Positions 33,287 to 44,196 of a DNA stretch of 64,000 nucleotides are shown in pieces. Origin of the DNA: Ampelocalamus luodianensis (taxonomy: Eukaryota > Streptophyta > Magnoliopsida > Poales > Poaceae). The notes beneath the pieces were generated by a model. That model saw only the letters and a list, made by a program, of their open reading frames with translations. It made no database searches and was not told the origin of the DNA. Where the stretch lies: the NCBI GenBank assembly GCA_036346255.1, contig CM070624.1:15470626-15534625 (forward strand). The letters run 5' to 3'. Numbering within the stretch: the first letter of the stretch is position 1; each line of letters opens with the position of its first letter. Position numbers and translations under genes: made by a program.

Positions 33287-33730
33287 AAATAACGTGTCAT
33301 GTTGTAACTTGTAAGCAAGATGATGTTGCTCCTCCCCTTCTGTAACAAACCTCACGTACTAGATACAAACTGCAGTAGTATTTGGATACGATTGAAGTGG
33401 AATTGGGGTAGGGGAGAGGAAGATACAGGTTCTAGAAGGTTCCAGAAGGAAGAATAGAGCTAGGGAGGGAGAAGCCTGATAGGAGGAAGAAGCAGCAGGA
33501 GATGGAGGAAGGAGCCGGGGCTCAGGAGATGCCCGTTGCGTGTTGCCTCGATGCCCGTTGCGTGTTGCCTCTGCTCCCTTTCTTGTACTCCCTGTCCAGG
33601 CCAACCAGCCCATGCATGCCCTCGGCCCATGGCCCTTGCCGACCGAGCCCAACGATCTTAAGGAGGTGTATATATATATATGACAACTCCCCCGTGCATG
33701 TGTACACTTGCACTGTTGACGTGTGCATTA

Positions 33731-34284
33731 GAGCATCTACAATAGTTCACGTCAGCTATTACTAAGGAGTTATTACATCAGCATTTAGGTGATGTGGAGG
33801 AGAGAAAGTGAGGAGAAGCTATTACTAAGGAGTTATCACATCAGCATTTAGGTGATGTGGAGGAGAGAAAGTGAGGAGAGAAGGTGAGGTTGTTTCTAAA
33901 TGAGGAGAGAAAGTGAGGTTGTTTTTAAATGAAGAAACTATTAAATTCTTAATACTAAGACACAAGAAACAACCAAATACTCTATTAGAGACCTATTTGT
34001 TACCTAAAAACGCGTTTTGTGGGTCTCATTGTCTTAAAACAAAATATTCACCCGATCATTTGTGCAGCCCGACTTCATTATTGATATGATAAATGAGCTA
34101 AAACATGTAGACCACAAAGTTGTACTTCATTATTGTTCATCAAGAATCATGCATACTTGTAGCAATTAAAATCTTAGACACAAGCTCAAGAAACAATATA
34201 TTGGAAGACTTGTTTCTTTTTATTAGATTAAATAATCTTTCTCCTCTTAGTAACAAACTAAGAAACAACCTATTGTAGATGCTC
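33731..34284. mobile_element. Tourist-like MITE (554 bp) with TTA target duplication
   Basis: The ends GAGCATCTACAATAG and CTATTGTAGATGCTC are perfect 15-bp inverted repeats, flanked by TTA on both sides (33728-33730, 34285-34287). Inside, a 63-bp unit (33754-33816 and 33817-33879) is tandemly duplicated with one visible change. It is non-coding. It has interrupted the first repeat unit of the long-armed element; removing it and one TTA restores a unit matching 34571-34625. Confidence 0.8.
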
Positions 34285-34906
34285 TTAACAAAAATAGCAT
34301 CATCTCTGAATTAATTGTAAAATAGCACCACGGACAAGTGAGGATGTGTCACACGGTTTGTTTGTGCCTCTATTGTTGGTGCATGAATTAACAAAAATAG
34401 CCTCATCTTCGAATTAGTTGCAAAATGGCACCACGAACAAGCGAGAACGTGTCACGTGGCTTGTCCGTGCCCTTGGGGGCCGAACTTGTCTCTGTCGTGC
34501 CCCTGGGGCCGAACATGCTTCCATCATACCCTTAGGGCACGAAATTACCCTTGTTCGGCCCTAGGGGCACGGATGCATGTGTACATTTGGCACTATTGAC
34601 ACGTAAATTAACAAAAATAGCCTCATATCTAAATTAATGGCAAAATGGCACCACAGACAAATGAGGACATGTCACGTGGCTTGTCTGTGCCCCTGCTGTT
34701 GGTGCGTGAATTAACAAAAATAGCCTCCTTTCCGAATTAATTGCAAAATGGCACCATAGACAAGCGAGGACGTGTCACGTGGCTTGTCCGTGGCTCCGTG
34801 CCCTTAGAGCCAGACTTGCCTCTTTCGTACCCCTGAGGCCAGACATGCTTCTACCAAGCCCCTAGGGTGCAAAATTACCCTTGTTCGGTCCTAGGGGCAC
34901 GGATTT
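34285..34906 (+). repeat. higher-order repeat with CACGTG (G-box) in most copies
   Basis: Four copies of a unit start TTAACAAAAATAGC (34285, 34388, 34609, 34712) and run through AAAATGGCACCA to TGTCACGTGGCTTGTC. They are arranged as unit-unit-block, twice, with a period of about 324 bp. CACGTG is intact in copies 2-4 (34453-34458, 34673-34678, 34776-34781) and changed in copy 1. The block after copies 2 and 4 is rich in GGGGC/GCCCC words. The array is in the left arm of the long-armed element, and a decayed version is in its right arm. Confidence 0.8.
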
Positions 34907-35308
34907 TCTTTCCTCCAAAAAAATATCTAAATATAGCAAATGAACTCCAAAACTTAGTAGTTTTTTGGAGGCTCATGATAAGTGTACTTGCTTATGTAAT
35001 GTTTTCATAATTTTATACATTCTGCATTTGTCTCGAAACTTCATCTAAGGCTACTTTTTGTAGGAATTTCTAAATATAGAAAATGAGCTCCAAAAATTAT
35101 GATTTTTTTTAAGGCTCCTTACACAATGTACTTTCTTATGTAATTTTTTTATAATTTTATATGTTCTAAAATTGTTCCAAAAATAAGAGTTTTAGGTCAC
35201 AAAAATTATGTCCTTAGGGAAATTAGGGTTTTAGGTTTCAAAAATTAGGTTTTCATGATTTCATGTGAATTGTTATCAGGTGTTTTAGGATTTTGTGAAT
35301 TGGGGTCC

Positions 35309-35440
35309 AAGTGCAACAAGAGCTACGCGTTTGTCAACATGACGGTGGCGACACATCGGCTCCACGCCTTCCTCCAGGGCCACCGCTGAGAGGCTGCGGG
35401 ATCCAGGAAGATATATGATGTCGTGCACGCGCGCATCAGG
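35309..35440 (+). pseudogene. captured MEI2/terminal-ear1-type RRM exon piece (left copy)
   Basis: The frame reads KCNKSYAFVNMT, then RLHAFLQGHR, a stop (TGA at 35387-35389), then GSRKIYDVVHARI and a GT donor at 35441. This is the C-terminal (third) RRM of MEI2-like and TE1-like plant RNA-binding proteins, as known from the family. The stop stands where the right copy has Trp (TGG). It is a gene piece without start or promoter, so it is non-functional as a protein. Confidence 0.65.
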
Positions 35441-36099
35441 GTACGTAGCTATCGCCATCTTATAGGAAACTATCCTATAGGATTCTATTCCTTCAAAATT
35501 CCTCTAAAAAATCTACATTCAAAAATACCCTCAGCGTCTAAAAGCTATGTGAAACCGAGTAGATCTTGCATTGCAAATATCATATAAGTCTGGAATGTGT
35601 ACATTTATCTTCTAAGAACTTGATTATTTAGGTCCATAAATTAATTCTTGCAAGACTCCTATCTATAAAATTATTGTAAGACTTGTGAACAACCCTACTT
35701 GCAAGACTCTTATATTATAAACCTTTGTATAAGATGAAATTTCACAGGAGTTTCATTCTAGCATAGAATCTGGAAAAAAAATCTTTCACTAAAAACTACC
35801 ACCTCGATATTTTTTTCAATCTGCAAGTATAATTCATTCTCTATTATGCTTAAAGAATAGCCAGTACTAAACAGGGCCCAGTGCTTAAAAACATCAGTTA
35901 CTAAATAGGGCCTAATCATCCTCAAGGAATCCCCAAATCTTGTACCAAAATTCCAACTTGAGACTAATTAAGGACAAAAAAACCACTGACTAGTATGCTT
36001 ACGGATGAGAATCTGAATATATTGATTCGGAAGTACAATACAATGTGACTCCATCATGTGGTAGCTGTGAATAATGTGAATAATTTAACACAAAGAATA

Positions 36100-36459
36100 A
36101 TTAAAGTAAGCTTAATACCGAGTGGCACAACCGCAAGACAAAGTTTATCAATAGCTTAAGTAAGCTTAATACCGTGCGGCATAAGAATTACAAGCCGAAG
36201 TTTACAACACATACAAAGCACAATGAAGGTTCAGACTAGATCACTCAACAACTCAGTTAATACAGCCCCGCATATATTAAACAACATAAAGGGCAAATCA
36301 AGCTTCAACGACGCATGCTTGAACAAGGAAAACACACAAATGACCGAGAATCAAGCCTACATAAATATATCTCTCGTTCTATCCATCCATAGCAAGAACA
36401 GATAGAATGCAACATAGATAGACATTTGGCTGGCATGCGACAACAAAGGTTTAATCTAA
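36100..36459 (-). other. probable captured 3' flank of the MEI2-type gene
   Basis: This lies after the stop of the right-arm gene piece on the minus strand. It contains two copies of a 'TAAGTAAGCTTAATACCG' word (about 36104-36121 and 36158-36175) and no coding frame. Its position suggests the 3' UTR or flank of the captured gene. Confidence 0.3.
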
Positions 36460-36727
36460 TTAGCAGGAGCCGGTTAGATAGCCGACCACGTGCTCCTCCA
36501 TCTGCCAGACGCTGTCCTGCAACGGCTCAAAGCGCACCGGTAGGAACTCTTTGATGTCGCGGGGAACTGCGACCCAGAGAAGTGCTCCACGAAGACGTCA
36601 AGCCCCTACGAATTCCAAGCAATGAACGCTAATTAAAATATCTACGACCCGGAGCATACGTACCCCGATGCGCGCGTGCGACATCACAGCCTACCAGCGG
36701 TGGTCTTGGAGGAAGGCGTGAAGCCGA
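36460..36727 (-). pseudogene. captured MEI2/terminal-ear1-type RRM exon pieces (right copy)
   Basis: On the minus strand a piece from 36727 reads RLHAFLQDHRW and ends at a GT donor (36663-36662). After a short intron-like stretch with AG at 36607-36606, the next exon starts GLDVFVEHFSGSQFP, changes frame by one base, then reads EFLPVRFEPLQD and GYLTGSC with a TAA stop at 36462-36460. It extends further towards the gene's end than the left copy, and has a TAG and a frameshift. Two exons and an intron imply capture of genomic DNA. Confidence 0.65.
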
Positions 36728-37536
36728 CGCGTATAAAAATTACATAAGAAAGTACATTGTGTAAGGAGCATTCACGGAAAAAAATCATTGTTGTTGAAGC
36801 TCATTTTCTATATTTAGAAATTCCTACGAACAGTATATTTAAATGAATTTTTGAGAAAATATTGAACGTATAAAATTATAAAAATTTTACAAAAGCAATT
36901 AAACTATATTAGGAGTCTCCGCAAAAAAAAAACATAATTTTTTAAGTTTATTTCATATATTTAAAAATTCCTACAAAAAGTACCTTTCTAGAGGAGAAAC
37001 AATCCGTGCCCCTTGAGGCCAGACGAGGATATTTCCGTGTCCCAAGGGCACGGTGGAGACATGTCTAGCCTCTAGGGGCACAGTAGAGGCAAGTCTGTTT
37101 CCTAGGGATACAGACAAACCATGTATCGTGTTATCATTTGTCCGTGATATCTTTTTACAATCAATTCGAAGTCAAGAGTGCCAGTGGCCATGGTCGTCTG
37201 TTCCGCCTTTCCCTCGCCGACCGAAACGTTGTTTGTACAAGGATGGGCTGGCGGACGGCTCTGCTTGCGCAGTTTGGTCTGGGCACCGTGGACGCCGATT
37301 GCTGTGCGTACTGTCGGGCGGCCGTGCTTAGGCCAGGATCGGTCGATGTTTTAGTGGACCGGACCGTGTAGCCAGGTGACGAACTAGCTACGTAATGCTA
37401 CTCGATTCCCAACCTGATTAATGCGAGCCCAAAAGAAATTCTGGTGTCAGGATCGACGGCCTTGCGTACCTCTAAATGCCTATGTACGGCACAATATATG
37501 TTGGTATAATTTGGTGATGAAGAGTTTTCCCAAGAT

Positions 37537-37610
37537 GGCCTATTAGCTCAGCTGGTTAGAGCGTCGTGCTAATAACGCGAAGGTCGCAGGTTCGAGACCT
37601 GCATGGGCCA
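37537..37610 (+). tRNA. trnI-AAU: tRNA-Ile (anticodon AAT)
   Basis: A 74-base cloverleaf. The acceptor arm GGCCTAT pairs with ATGGGCC (one G-T pair). The D arm is GCTC...GAGC. The anticodon stem TCGTG/CGCGA holds the loop CTAATAA with AAT at 37571-37573. The T arm is GCAGG-TTCGAGA-CCTGC. The discriminator is A, and TTTTT follows within 10 bases as an RNA polymerase III stop. There is no intron and CCA is not encoded, as expected for a nuclear tRNA. Internal A and B boxes (TAGCTCAGCTGG, GGTTCGAGACC) are intact. It reads AUU and, after A-to-I editing, AUC codons. Confidence 0.96.
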
Positions 37611-39070
37611 CTATTTTTGTACCTTCTACCGTCTCTTTCTTCTTTTTCCCGTCATACTTCCTCAATGTCTGTGTAGCATGCACCATTTACCTTGTTAATT
37701 TCTGTTATTTTGTTTATACCGTTTTGTACCAATCTTTTTTAGTCTATGTAGATCTGATGAAACCAGTGGGCTTATTCATCTCTCTTTTGGTGTTTAACAC
37801 CATTTTTTAATAATCTTCTTGCACTCATTTTTCATTTTTCCATTTCCATTTTTAAAATCTTTGTGTCAATATCATTTTTTTTTTGGCATATTTTTAGATT
37901 TCGACAACGGCTCGTGCTTATGGTTAGAATACTGTACCTACTACCAGGGAGAGGGTCTATTTCAAACAATGAACTTTCACGAGATTTAGATACAATCCGT
38001 ATATAAGATATACAAAAGTAGAGATTTAAATACAATCCGTTCATTATTTAGTTCAAGGGACTCATTTCATTATTTCAATTGGGAGAACTTGATGAGCATA
38101 GCAAAACTTTATCCCAACGATTTTGATTCTCAGGAATTAAGGAACCTTAACCTTCATCTTTTCATTATAGAGAATTAAGGAACCTTAACCATCATCTTTG
38201 TCTCTACATTGCCGATGTACGAGCAGATGATAGATTCTCCAACATACACACTGTTGGTGAGCTTTCTCAAAAAATAGTGGAGACAAAGAAGCATCTTTGC
38301 TATCCTTTTGTTTATCGACTTTTAGAGCTAGTACTAGTATTGTGTGACGTCACTACTATAGTTGAGATGTGTTTTCCAGTCATGAAAATTGTAAAAATAT
38401 ATTTGCACAATCACATCAACGATGACTTCATGAGTGATAGTCTTATTTGCTATGTTGAGAAATAAAAAATGAAGAAAGTTACCAATGATGTTATGGTTCA
38501 TCATTTCATGAATTTGAAAGAACGTAAATACTAAAAAGTAATGTATTTACTTAACTACTTTCTTTTTATCATTCTACTATTTTTTACTTTTGAATTCTAA
38601 GGCATTGTGTTCTCTTCTTTTTTTAGGTCATTGAGGTTGGGTGATATATTTTGTCAATACGGTCATCCTTTGTTCGTGATTTCGTCCTTAGTTCCTTCAT
38701 TTTAGTAAGCATACTGATCGCTACTTCTTTATCATTGTACATTATCGTTGGTTAGGTCGAATTATTGATGTTAAAAATAGCCGGACATATTACTATTTAG
38801 TACAATATTGTTTAAAAAATTTATATATTGTTATATGCACAGTTAAATAGTGAAATCCAGGTCAAATTGGTTCTAGTTCCACACCTAATAATAACTCACC
38901 AATTTCACACGAGGGAAGTTTGCCACTTCGTTTGATCATTCGGGATTCGGGGGTGAGCGAGCGTTCCGTTGTTGCCTGTTGGACACGTGGTCGTGCTCGT
39001 GGCCCGTGGGAGATCTGGAGATGAATTGCCTCCAACTCCAATTGACACAAGTCAAGACGAAGGGCGCACA
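37611..39070. other. intergenic, no gene recognised
   Basis: AT-rich sequence. A 'GAATTAAGGAACCTTAACC' word occurs twice (about 38134-38152 and 38171-38189), as does 'GAGATTTAGATACAATCCGTATAT' in variant form (about 37982 and 38021). No coding region is supported; the frames at 38277-38465 (+) and 38862-39107 (-) have no domain. Confidence 0.4.
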
Positions 39071-39078
39071 GTTGAAGG

Positions 39079-40118
39079 TAGGGCTGGAAAAATAGCTCTA
39101 GACTCATGAGCCAGCTCAGCTCAACTTAGCTCGAGCTCAGGAATTATCAAGTCAAGCCAAGCTCAACTCCTAGCTTGCAATTTTTTTGAGCCGAGCTCGA
39201 GTGGCCCGCAAGCGGCTTGACCGGCTCGTTTAGCTCGTTTGCTTCCTCTGCCGCTCAGTCCTCCCGAGTCTCTACTGTTCCCCCAAAAAAATCCTAAACA
39301 AAGCCCCCAAATCCCGACTGTGTATGTGCGGTGTGCCCCCAAAATCCCGAATCCCCCATCCTCCTCGCCCGGTCGCCCCGTCCTCTGGCCCCCCGCCGCC
39401 GCCCCTCGTCCTCCCCGCTCCGGTCGTCCGCGCTGCTGCCCCAGTCCTCCGCGCCGCCGCCCCTCCTCCTTTCGCATCACCTCCTCCCGTTCTTCTCCCA
39501 TCCGTCGTCTCGCACGGCCAGGACATCACCGCCGCCGCCGTTTCGTCCAATGCTGAGCCGGCGTGCCGCCGACCTCCCCGAGGAAACCACCAAAAGCAAC
39601 GCGCCCAAGGCCCGCGTGTGGGCGCCACTGCCGGATCGATTCCTCCTCGGGATCCCGTGCTCGGCGTCTCGGTGACGACGGCACAGACCCCAGACTTCGC
39701 AACCGGTACTCCACGGCGTCGCCAAGAGCTTCTCGTTCTTGGTCCTGGCTGATTCTTGCATCACGAGTTGTATTCCTTGATTTTTGCTGAATTGAGATGC
39801 TTTGGGTGTGGATTGCGTGTGAACTGTGAAGGGACGATACTCGATACCTGGGGGCTGGGGTGAACACTGAGGCGGATGGGAGGAGGAGCGCCAGTGGCCT
39901 TCTGCCCTTCTCCGTGCTGGTCTAGATGGGGGAGGAGGTGCGGCGGCGTGGGGTGGTCTGGTGTGGATGTGGTCAACGTGGATGTGCCAAGCGCAGGTGG
40001 TCTGAGTCTGAGGTGGTGAGGGACAGGCGGACAGCTGCTTGGTTCGGGCTCGAGCCGTTCACGAGCCGAGCCAAACTGACATCCTGGCTCTTGACCGAAA
40101 CGAGCCGAGCTAGCCCTA
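39079..40118. mobile_element. hAT-type non-autonomous element (1,040 bp) with 8-bp TSD
   Basis: GTTGAAGG flanks both sides (39071-39078 and 40119-40126), a perfect 8-bp target duplication. The ends TAGGGCTGG and, inverted, TAGGGCTAG match the hAT terminal pattern. Subterminal regions are crowded with GAGCTCGAGC/GAGCCGAGC words on both sides. The interior (39240-40000) is GC-rich, with Pro/Ser/Arg-rich open frames on both strands and no transposase; the cargo is not recognised. Confidence 0.85.
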
Positions 40119-40126
40119 GTTGAAGG

Positions 40127-41428
40127 CTAGGCCCAGGAGGCCAGGTGACCAGCTCCCGCCCACCAACCGGAAGGCCAAGCAGCGCGCCGCGCACGGCGCC
40201 CCTCGGCTCGGCAGGTTCGCGCCCCGGAAGCGCGCGCGGGGGCGATTCGGTGTGACTTGGCTAACTGGCTACACATTGCACGCCTACGCCTCGGCCTCGG
40301 CCGGTACCGCGGACGCGTGCACGCGCCTACGGCCCACCATTGCACACAAAGGAGAAAGCCACATCGGCACAGGGTTTTCCACGCTGCGCCTGTGCTGTTC
40401 GCCGCGGGCGCTTCCGCGACGCGCGCGGCACGGCCGGTGCGGGGCGCGGGTTAGGTGTGGCCGCGCGCAGGGCGGGGGATTCTGAACGATGGCGCCGATC
40501 TCGCAGCTCATCGCCGGCCTTCAGGTTCTCGGCACGCAGCGCAGCGGTGATGCATGTGTAGGAGTCTACGGTTAAAATTGCTGCTCGTGCTAGAAACCAA
40601 AACTACACGGACAGTGAAACAAACATGACAATTTATTCTTGCTAGCTTAATTTGATTGGTGATCAACAGTAGCTGGCAAGCTACCATCGTTGCTCCGTTT
40701 CCAGTCTTCAATCGATTTGATTCAAAAACACGTTCCCTAAGGAGGGCGGTTCACAAATCACAAGCATGACCTACGTACGGCCGGGAACTCGGGATTACAC
40801 GGCATGTACATACCTTTTGACTTGAGAGAAGATTTGGCCAGTCAGGGCCGGGCACGTGAGATACATTAAACGGGACGCCGATGTTTAGCTGGCTGCATCG
40901 TGCATGCCCACGAGGTTCTTGCGCTTGCAAATTGACCTACGCCGTCAGATAAGATCGTTTGATCACAAGCCAAGTGTGGTTGACAAATGGCTTAATTTAG
41001 CTTCCTATTGTCCTAAACAAAAGCAAAGTGGAGTTTTAAGCTACACTTGCAGGTCTTGTTTTTCTTCCTGGCTTGCACTTGCAGTACAAAAACAAATGCA
41101 CACGCATGTTGCATTCCAAGTAAGCTCGATAAGCATGCATCGTCATCGAAACTAAGCCGTCAAAAGTCACGAGATCGGTCGAGATGATGCCCGATTGAGG
41201 TTTTTCTTTCCTAGATCGAGCAAACGCTGTCAATCTCGAGCTTGTTTCTTGTAAATTCGATAACGATTCACGTGCGTGCACCCACTTGAGCACGCTTCAG
41301 ATAGTCAGAAAAAAATAATCTGCCGACCGATAAACAACGCGGTTCTTGTGATATAAATCAAGACACGAGAGGTGAGATCTCGAGGAATTGATGCCTCTCA
41401 GCTGTCTTCTCCTCCCTCAAGAAACACC
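40127..41428. other. intergenic, upstream of the TPR gene
   Basis: GC-rich to about 40480, then AT-rich. Overlapping open frames at 40120-40561 on both strands lack domains. Nothing supports a gene. The last about 100 bases are the likely core promoter and leader of the TPR gene; no clear TATA box, although GATATAAATC (41350-41359) is a candidate. Confidence 0.35.
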
Positions 41429-41462
41429 GAGAGAGAGAGAGAGAGAGAGGGAGGGAGAGAGA
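41429..41462 (+). repeat. (GA)n microsatellite in the TPR gene leader
   Basis: About 16 GA-type dinucleotides with two GGG interruptions run up to two bases before the ATG at 41465. GA tracts in 5' leaders are common in plants and can bind GAGA-factor-like BPC proteins. The effect here is unknown. Confidence 0.85.
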
Positions 41463-41464
41463 GG

Positions 41465-42903
41465 ATGTTGCTAAGGAGCTCCTCCACGTCATTCCTGCAC
41501 TCCTTCCTCTCCTCCTCATCCCCTTCGTCACCTTCCTCTCTCCAGCTCCGCCGAGCCTTCTCCGACAGCCACCTCCCTTCCCTCCACCCCTCCTCATCCA
41601 ACGACAACTTCAACAGCAAAACCATCGGCCTCCACACCGAGCTCTCCTTCTCCATCTACAACACCTTCAACAAGGCACCACCCGTCCAGGAACCCGAGCA
41701 AGAGCAGGAGCTCGATCACCAGCAGACGGTGCAGCCGGAGCTGCTGCTGTTCCTGGCGAGGGGCCTCGGGATCGACCGCATCGCCTCAGGCCTGTTCACC
41801 GCCGGCACGGACTCCAAATCTACCGCGGGTAGGATGAGCGGCGTGGAGAAGCAGGACGAGAAGGTGGTGGCGCTGGACGCGCAGTACAAGAAGATGGTGG
41901 ACGAGCAGCCGGGCAACGCGCTGTTCCTGCGCAACTACGCGCAGTTTCTGCACGAGGTATGATCTGTCACTCACTAGTTATGACTCACGATCAGTTGTTG
42001 TTACTCCTATGCCAGTAGGACTAGTCGTCGTCGTTGTTCTTAATTGGCAGTGTAGTTTATCATACGCCAGCCTTATTAATTTAGCTCTGCAAGAAGACCT
42101 GAAGTGGAGAGATCGGAGATTGGTTGGCGCCATCTCCAATTCATAAATGATCAAGTTTATGACCCCAAAAGCATATAGTGTATGCCGACAATGAATCGAG
42201 TTGAATAAAGAAACTTGAATATGATGAATTTGTTTATGTGCTTGACCCAGCACTGTTAAGTGTTAACAGTAACATTGCCATTCAAAGAAGTGACAACTGG
42301 AATGTAAATCCAGCATGTAACATCCCACAAATTTCAAAGATATCGATCAAATTACATTGGGTTCCTTCCTTTATCAGTAATAAAACCCTTGATTAAACTT
42401 TATCAGTAACACACAGACACAGTATAGTTCTTAGTAATTTAGACGTAGCAGACTGGTAGTTCTTAATTTTTTTTATCTTATTAACTGATGATCAGGTAAA
42501 GGGTGACCCCAGAAGGGCCGAGGAGTACTACTCGCGCGCCATGCTCGCCGATCCCCGCGATGGCGAGATCATGTCGCAGTACGCCAAGCTGGTCTGGGAG
42601 GTGCACCGTGACCAAGACAGATCCCTCGGCTATTTCCAGAAGTCGGTGCAGGCAGAGCCGCAGAACAGGTAGCCGTCCACTATAAAAAAAAAATACTACT
42701 CAAAACCTAACATGCATATTTCATACTGTGCTGGCATCATGTTCTCTCTGCTTCGGGATGGCAGCTTTGTTCACGCAGCCTACGCCAGCTTCCTGTGGGA
42801 GCAGGGCGACGACTTGGGGGAAGGCGAGCAGGACGTGGGTGGAGCACCGGAGCGTGCTGCGCGAACAGGGCAAGTGAGAGAGCTGGCTCCTTCGGCCGTT
42901 TGA
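41465..42903 (+). CDS. TPR-like protein with a possible organelle-targeting N-terminus
   Basis: Three exons: 41465-41956, 42496-42668 and 42765-42903. They join in frame to 267 aa. The first about 50 residues are Ser/Leu/Arg-rich with almost no acidic residues (MLLRSSSTSFLHSFLSSSSP), like a plastid or mitochondrial transit peptide. A mid-region contains LLLFLARGLGIDRIASGLF. From about residue 150 come half-TPR repeats: NALFLRNYAQFLHEV, RRAEEYYSRAMLADPRDGE and SLGYFQKSVQAEPQN, then HAAYASFLWEQ. Plants have a small family of such 'TPR-like superfamily' proteins of 250-300 aa with unclear function, proposed to act by protein-protein contacts. The ATG chosen is the first in frame; an upstream frame extension uses GTG. 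The last 30 residues are Gly/Glu/Ala-rich and poorly defined. Confidence 0.85.
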
Positions 42904-44196
42904 TGATCCAGACCTCGGGTTGGGTGGGCTGTAGCCTGAGGTCCGGAAATCTTAAAAGTGTTGAAGTTCATGAAAATCTTTTGAAAAATTATCAATAACA
43001 ACTAGTTCAGCTCGAGGCTGGGTCGTAACGATGTGTCGCCGTGCATGTTTGTGTGTAATCTGCGAACTGTTTCTGTTTGAACGAGGCGAGTCGCCGGGTA
43101 TAACATAGCGGTTGGAGGAGGCGAGGGCTGTAACCTTCGGTGATTCCAACTACAAGCGCTGGTGTTTTTCATGGTTCAAAATAGACGTGGCTTTGTATCA
43201 CACCGTTACCTGCTTGTGGAGTCTCATCCATGCCTGCTTCAGACACTGGAGAATGGCACCTTGATGGGCGGGCACAGGCCTTTGTGCATTCCTGCAAATG
43301 GAGTAACTGCATCTGCAGGCAGATTGCAGGACGAACTATTTACCCATCCGGTCGGAATAAGAACGACATAGACACAGCTACCAACTCTGCATCAACGCGT
43401 TCAGCCGCGCAGTTAGCCGGCACTTTCCGAAGGCATCGAGGACTAACTGAAGGCGGTAGCCGGCCATGTGAGGCCACACACTCAACTGCTCAAGGGCGCC
43501 ATTCTGCACGCTTCTGGGTCGTTGCGCAACGCTGAGCCGTGGGTCAGCGAGTATTCGCCACCCAGCGCACAAGTTCAGCAGCATCACACCATGTACTCTG
43601 TTATATAGCATGAAGGTAGCATGCGCCAGCTGACCAGCCTTCACCTACGCCGTCGGTCGTTTGGCCGTATAACCCCGATGCTTCTCCTGTAAGCTGAGGT
43701 CCCAAGGACCATAGATTTAAGCTTTATGCATGCCATTCGCAGTGCAGGAAGAGCGCCAACCGCAGCCTTGCTGAATGCTGGATAACGCCGCCTGCGGTAG
43801 AGCTAAAGCAAACCATGTATCCGTAGAATGTAGGCTACCATTACTATTAGCACATGGCAACAACACGGAAAATTATTAGAACTGTTCGTTGGCATTAGAA
43901 GATTTTTAGTGGTGTTCCCAAATGGACAACAATCCAATGATAACACTGTGACCCCTTTTTCCGGGTCATTTCAGCTGAGGTTTTTTGTTCATACCAGATG
44001 ACGGCAAAAACTACTATCACGTAGCAAAATGATAACAGGAGCCCATCCAAAAACGACTCCCGCTCAATATCAGCTAATCAAAATGCCAGTTCTCCAGATA
44101 TAACTGCTCTTTGTTGTGACAAAAATATGGCCAGAACCGCACCAGGTAGAGAGCACCAATGGGATACGACCATTCACCAGCAGAGCAGGCGCGAAA
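42904..44196. other. intergenic between convergent TPR and G3BP-type genes
   Basis: This holds the 3' UTR of the TPR gene (+) and that of the G3BP-type gene (-). Frames at 43230-43535 (+) and 43378-43644 (-) oppose each other and show no domain. No additional gene or repeat is recognised. Confidence 0.45.

Larger units (their letters stand above)
33692..37170. mobile_element. long-inverted-arm (Mutator-like) element carrying MEI2-type gene pieces
   Basis: The left arm (33692-35440, with a MITE inserted at 33731-34284) and the right arm (about 36600-37170) are inverted copies of each other. From the outside inwards both have the G-box repeat, the 'GTGCCC...GGCACGG' block, the AT-rich 'AAATATAGAAAATGAGCTCC' block and a piece of an RRM gene. 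The core (35441-36460) is non-coding. Long inverted arms with captured host exons are typical of Pack-MULEs. I could not find a 9-bp target duplication, so the outer limits are approximate and the class is inferred. Confidence 0.6.

Noticed and set aside
39272..39867. Frames inside the hAT element as a transposase
   Set aside because: No hAT dimerisation or zinc-finger pattern; Pro/Arg/Gly-rich on both strands.
41372..41464. Upstream extension of the TPR gene start
   Set aside because: The extension begins with GTG and runs through the GA repeat; the first in-frame ATG at 41465 starts a transit-peptide-like sequence.
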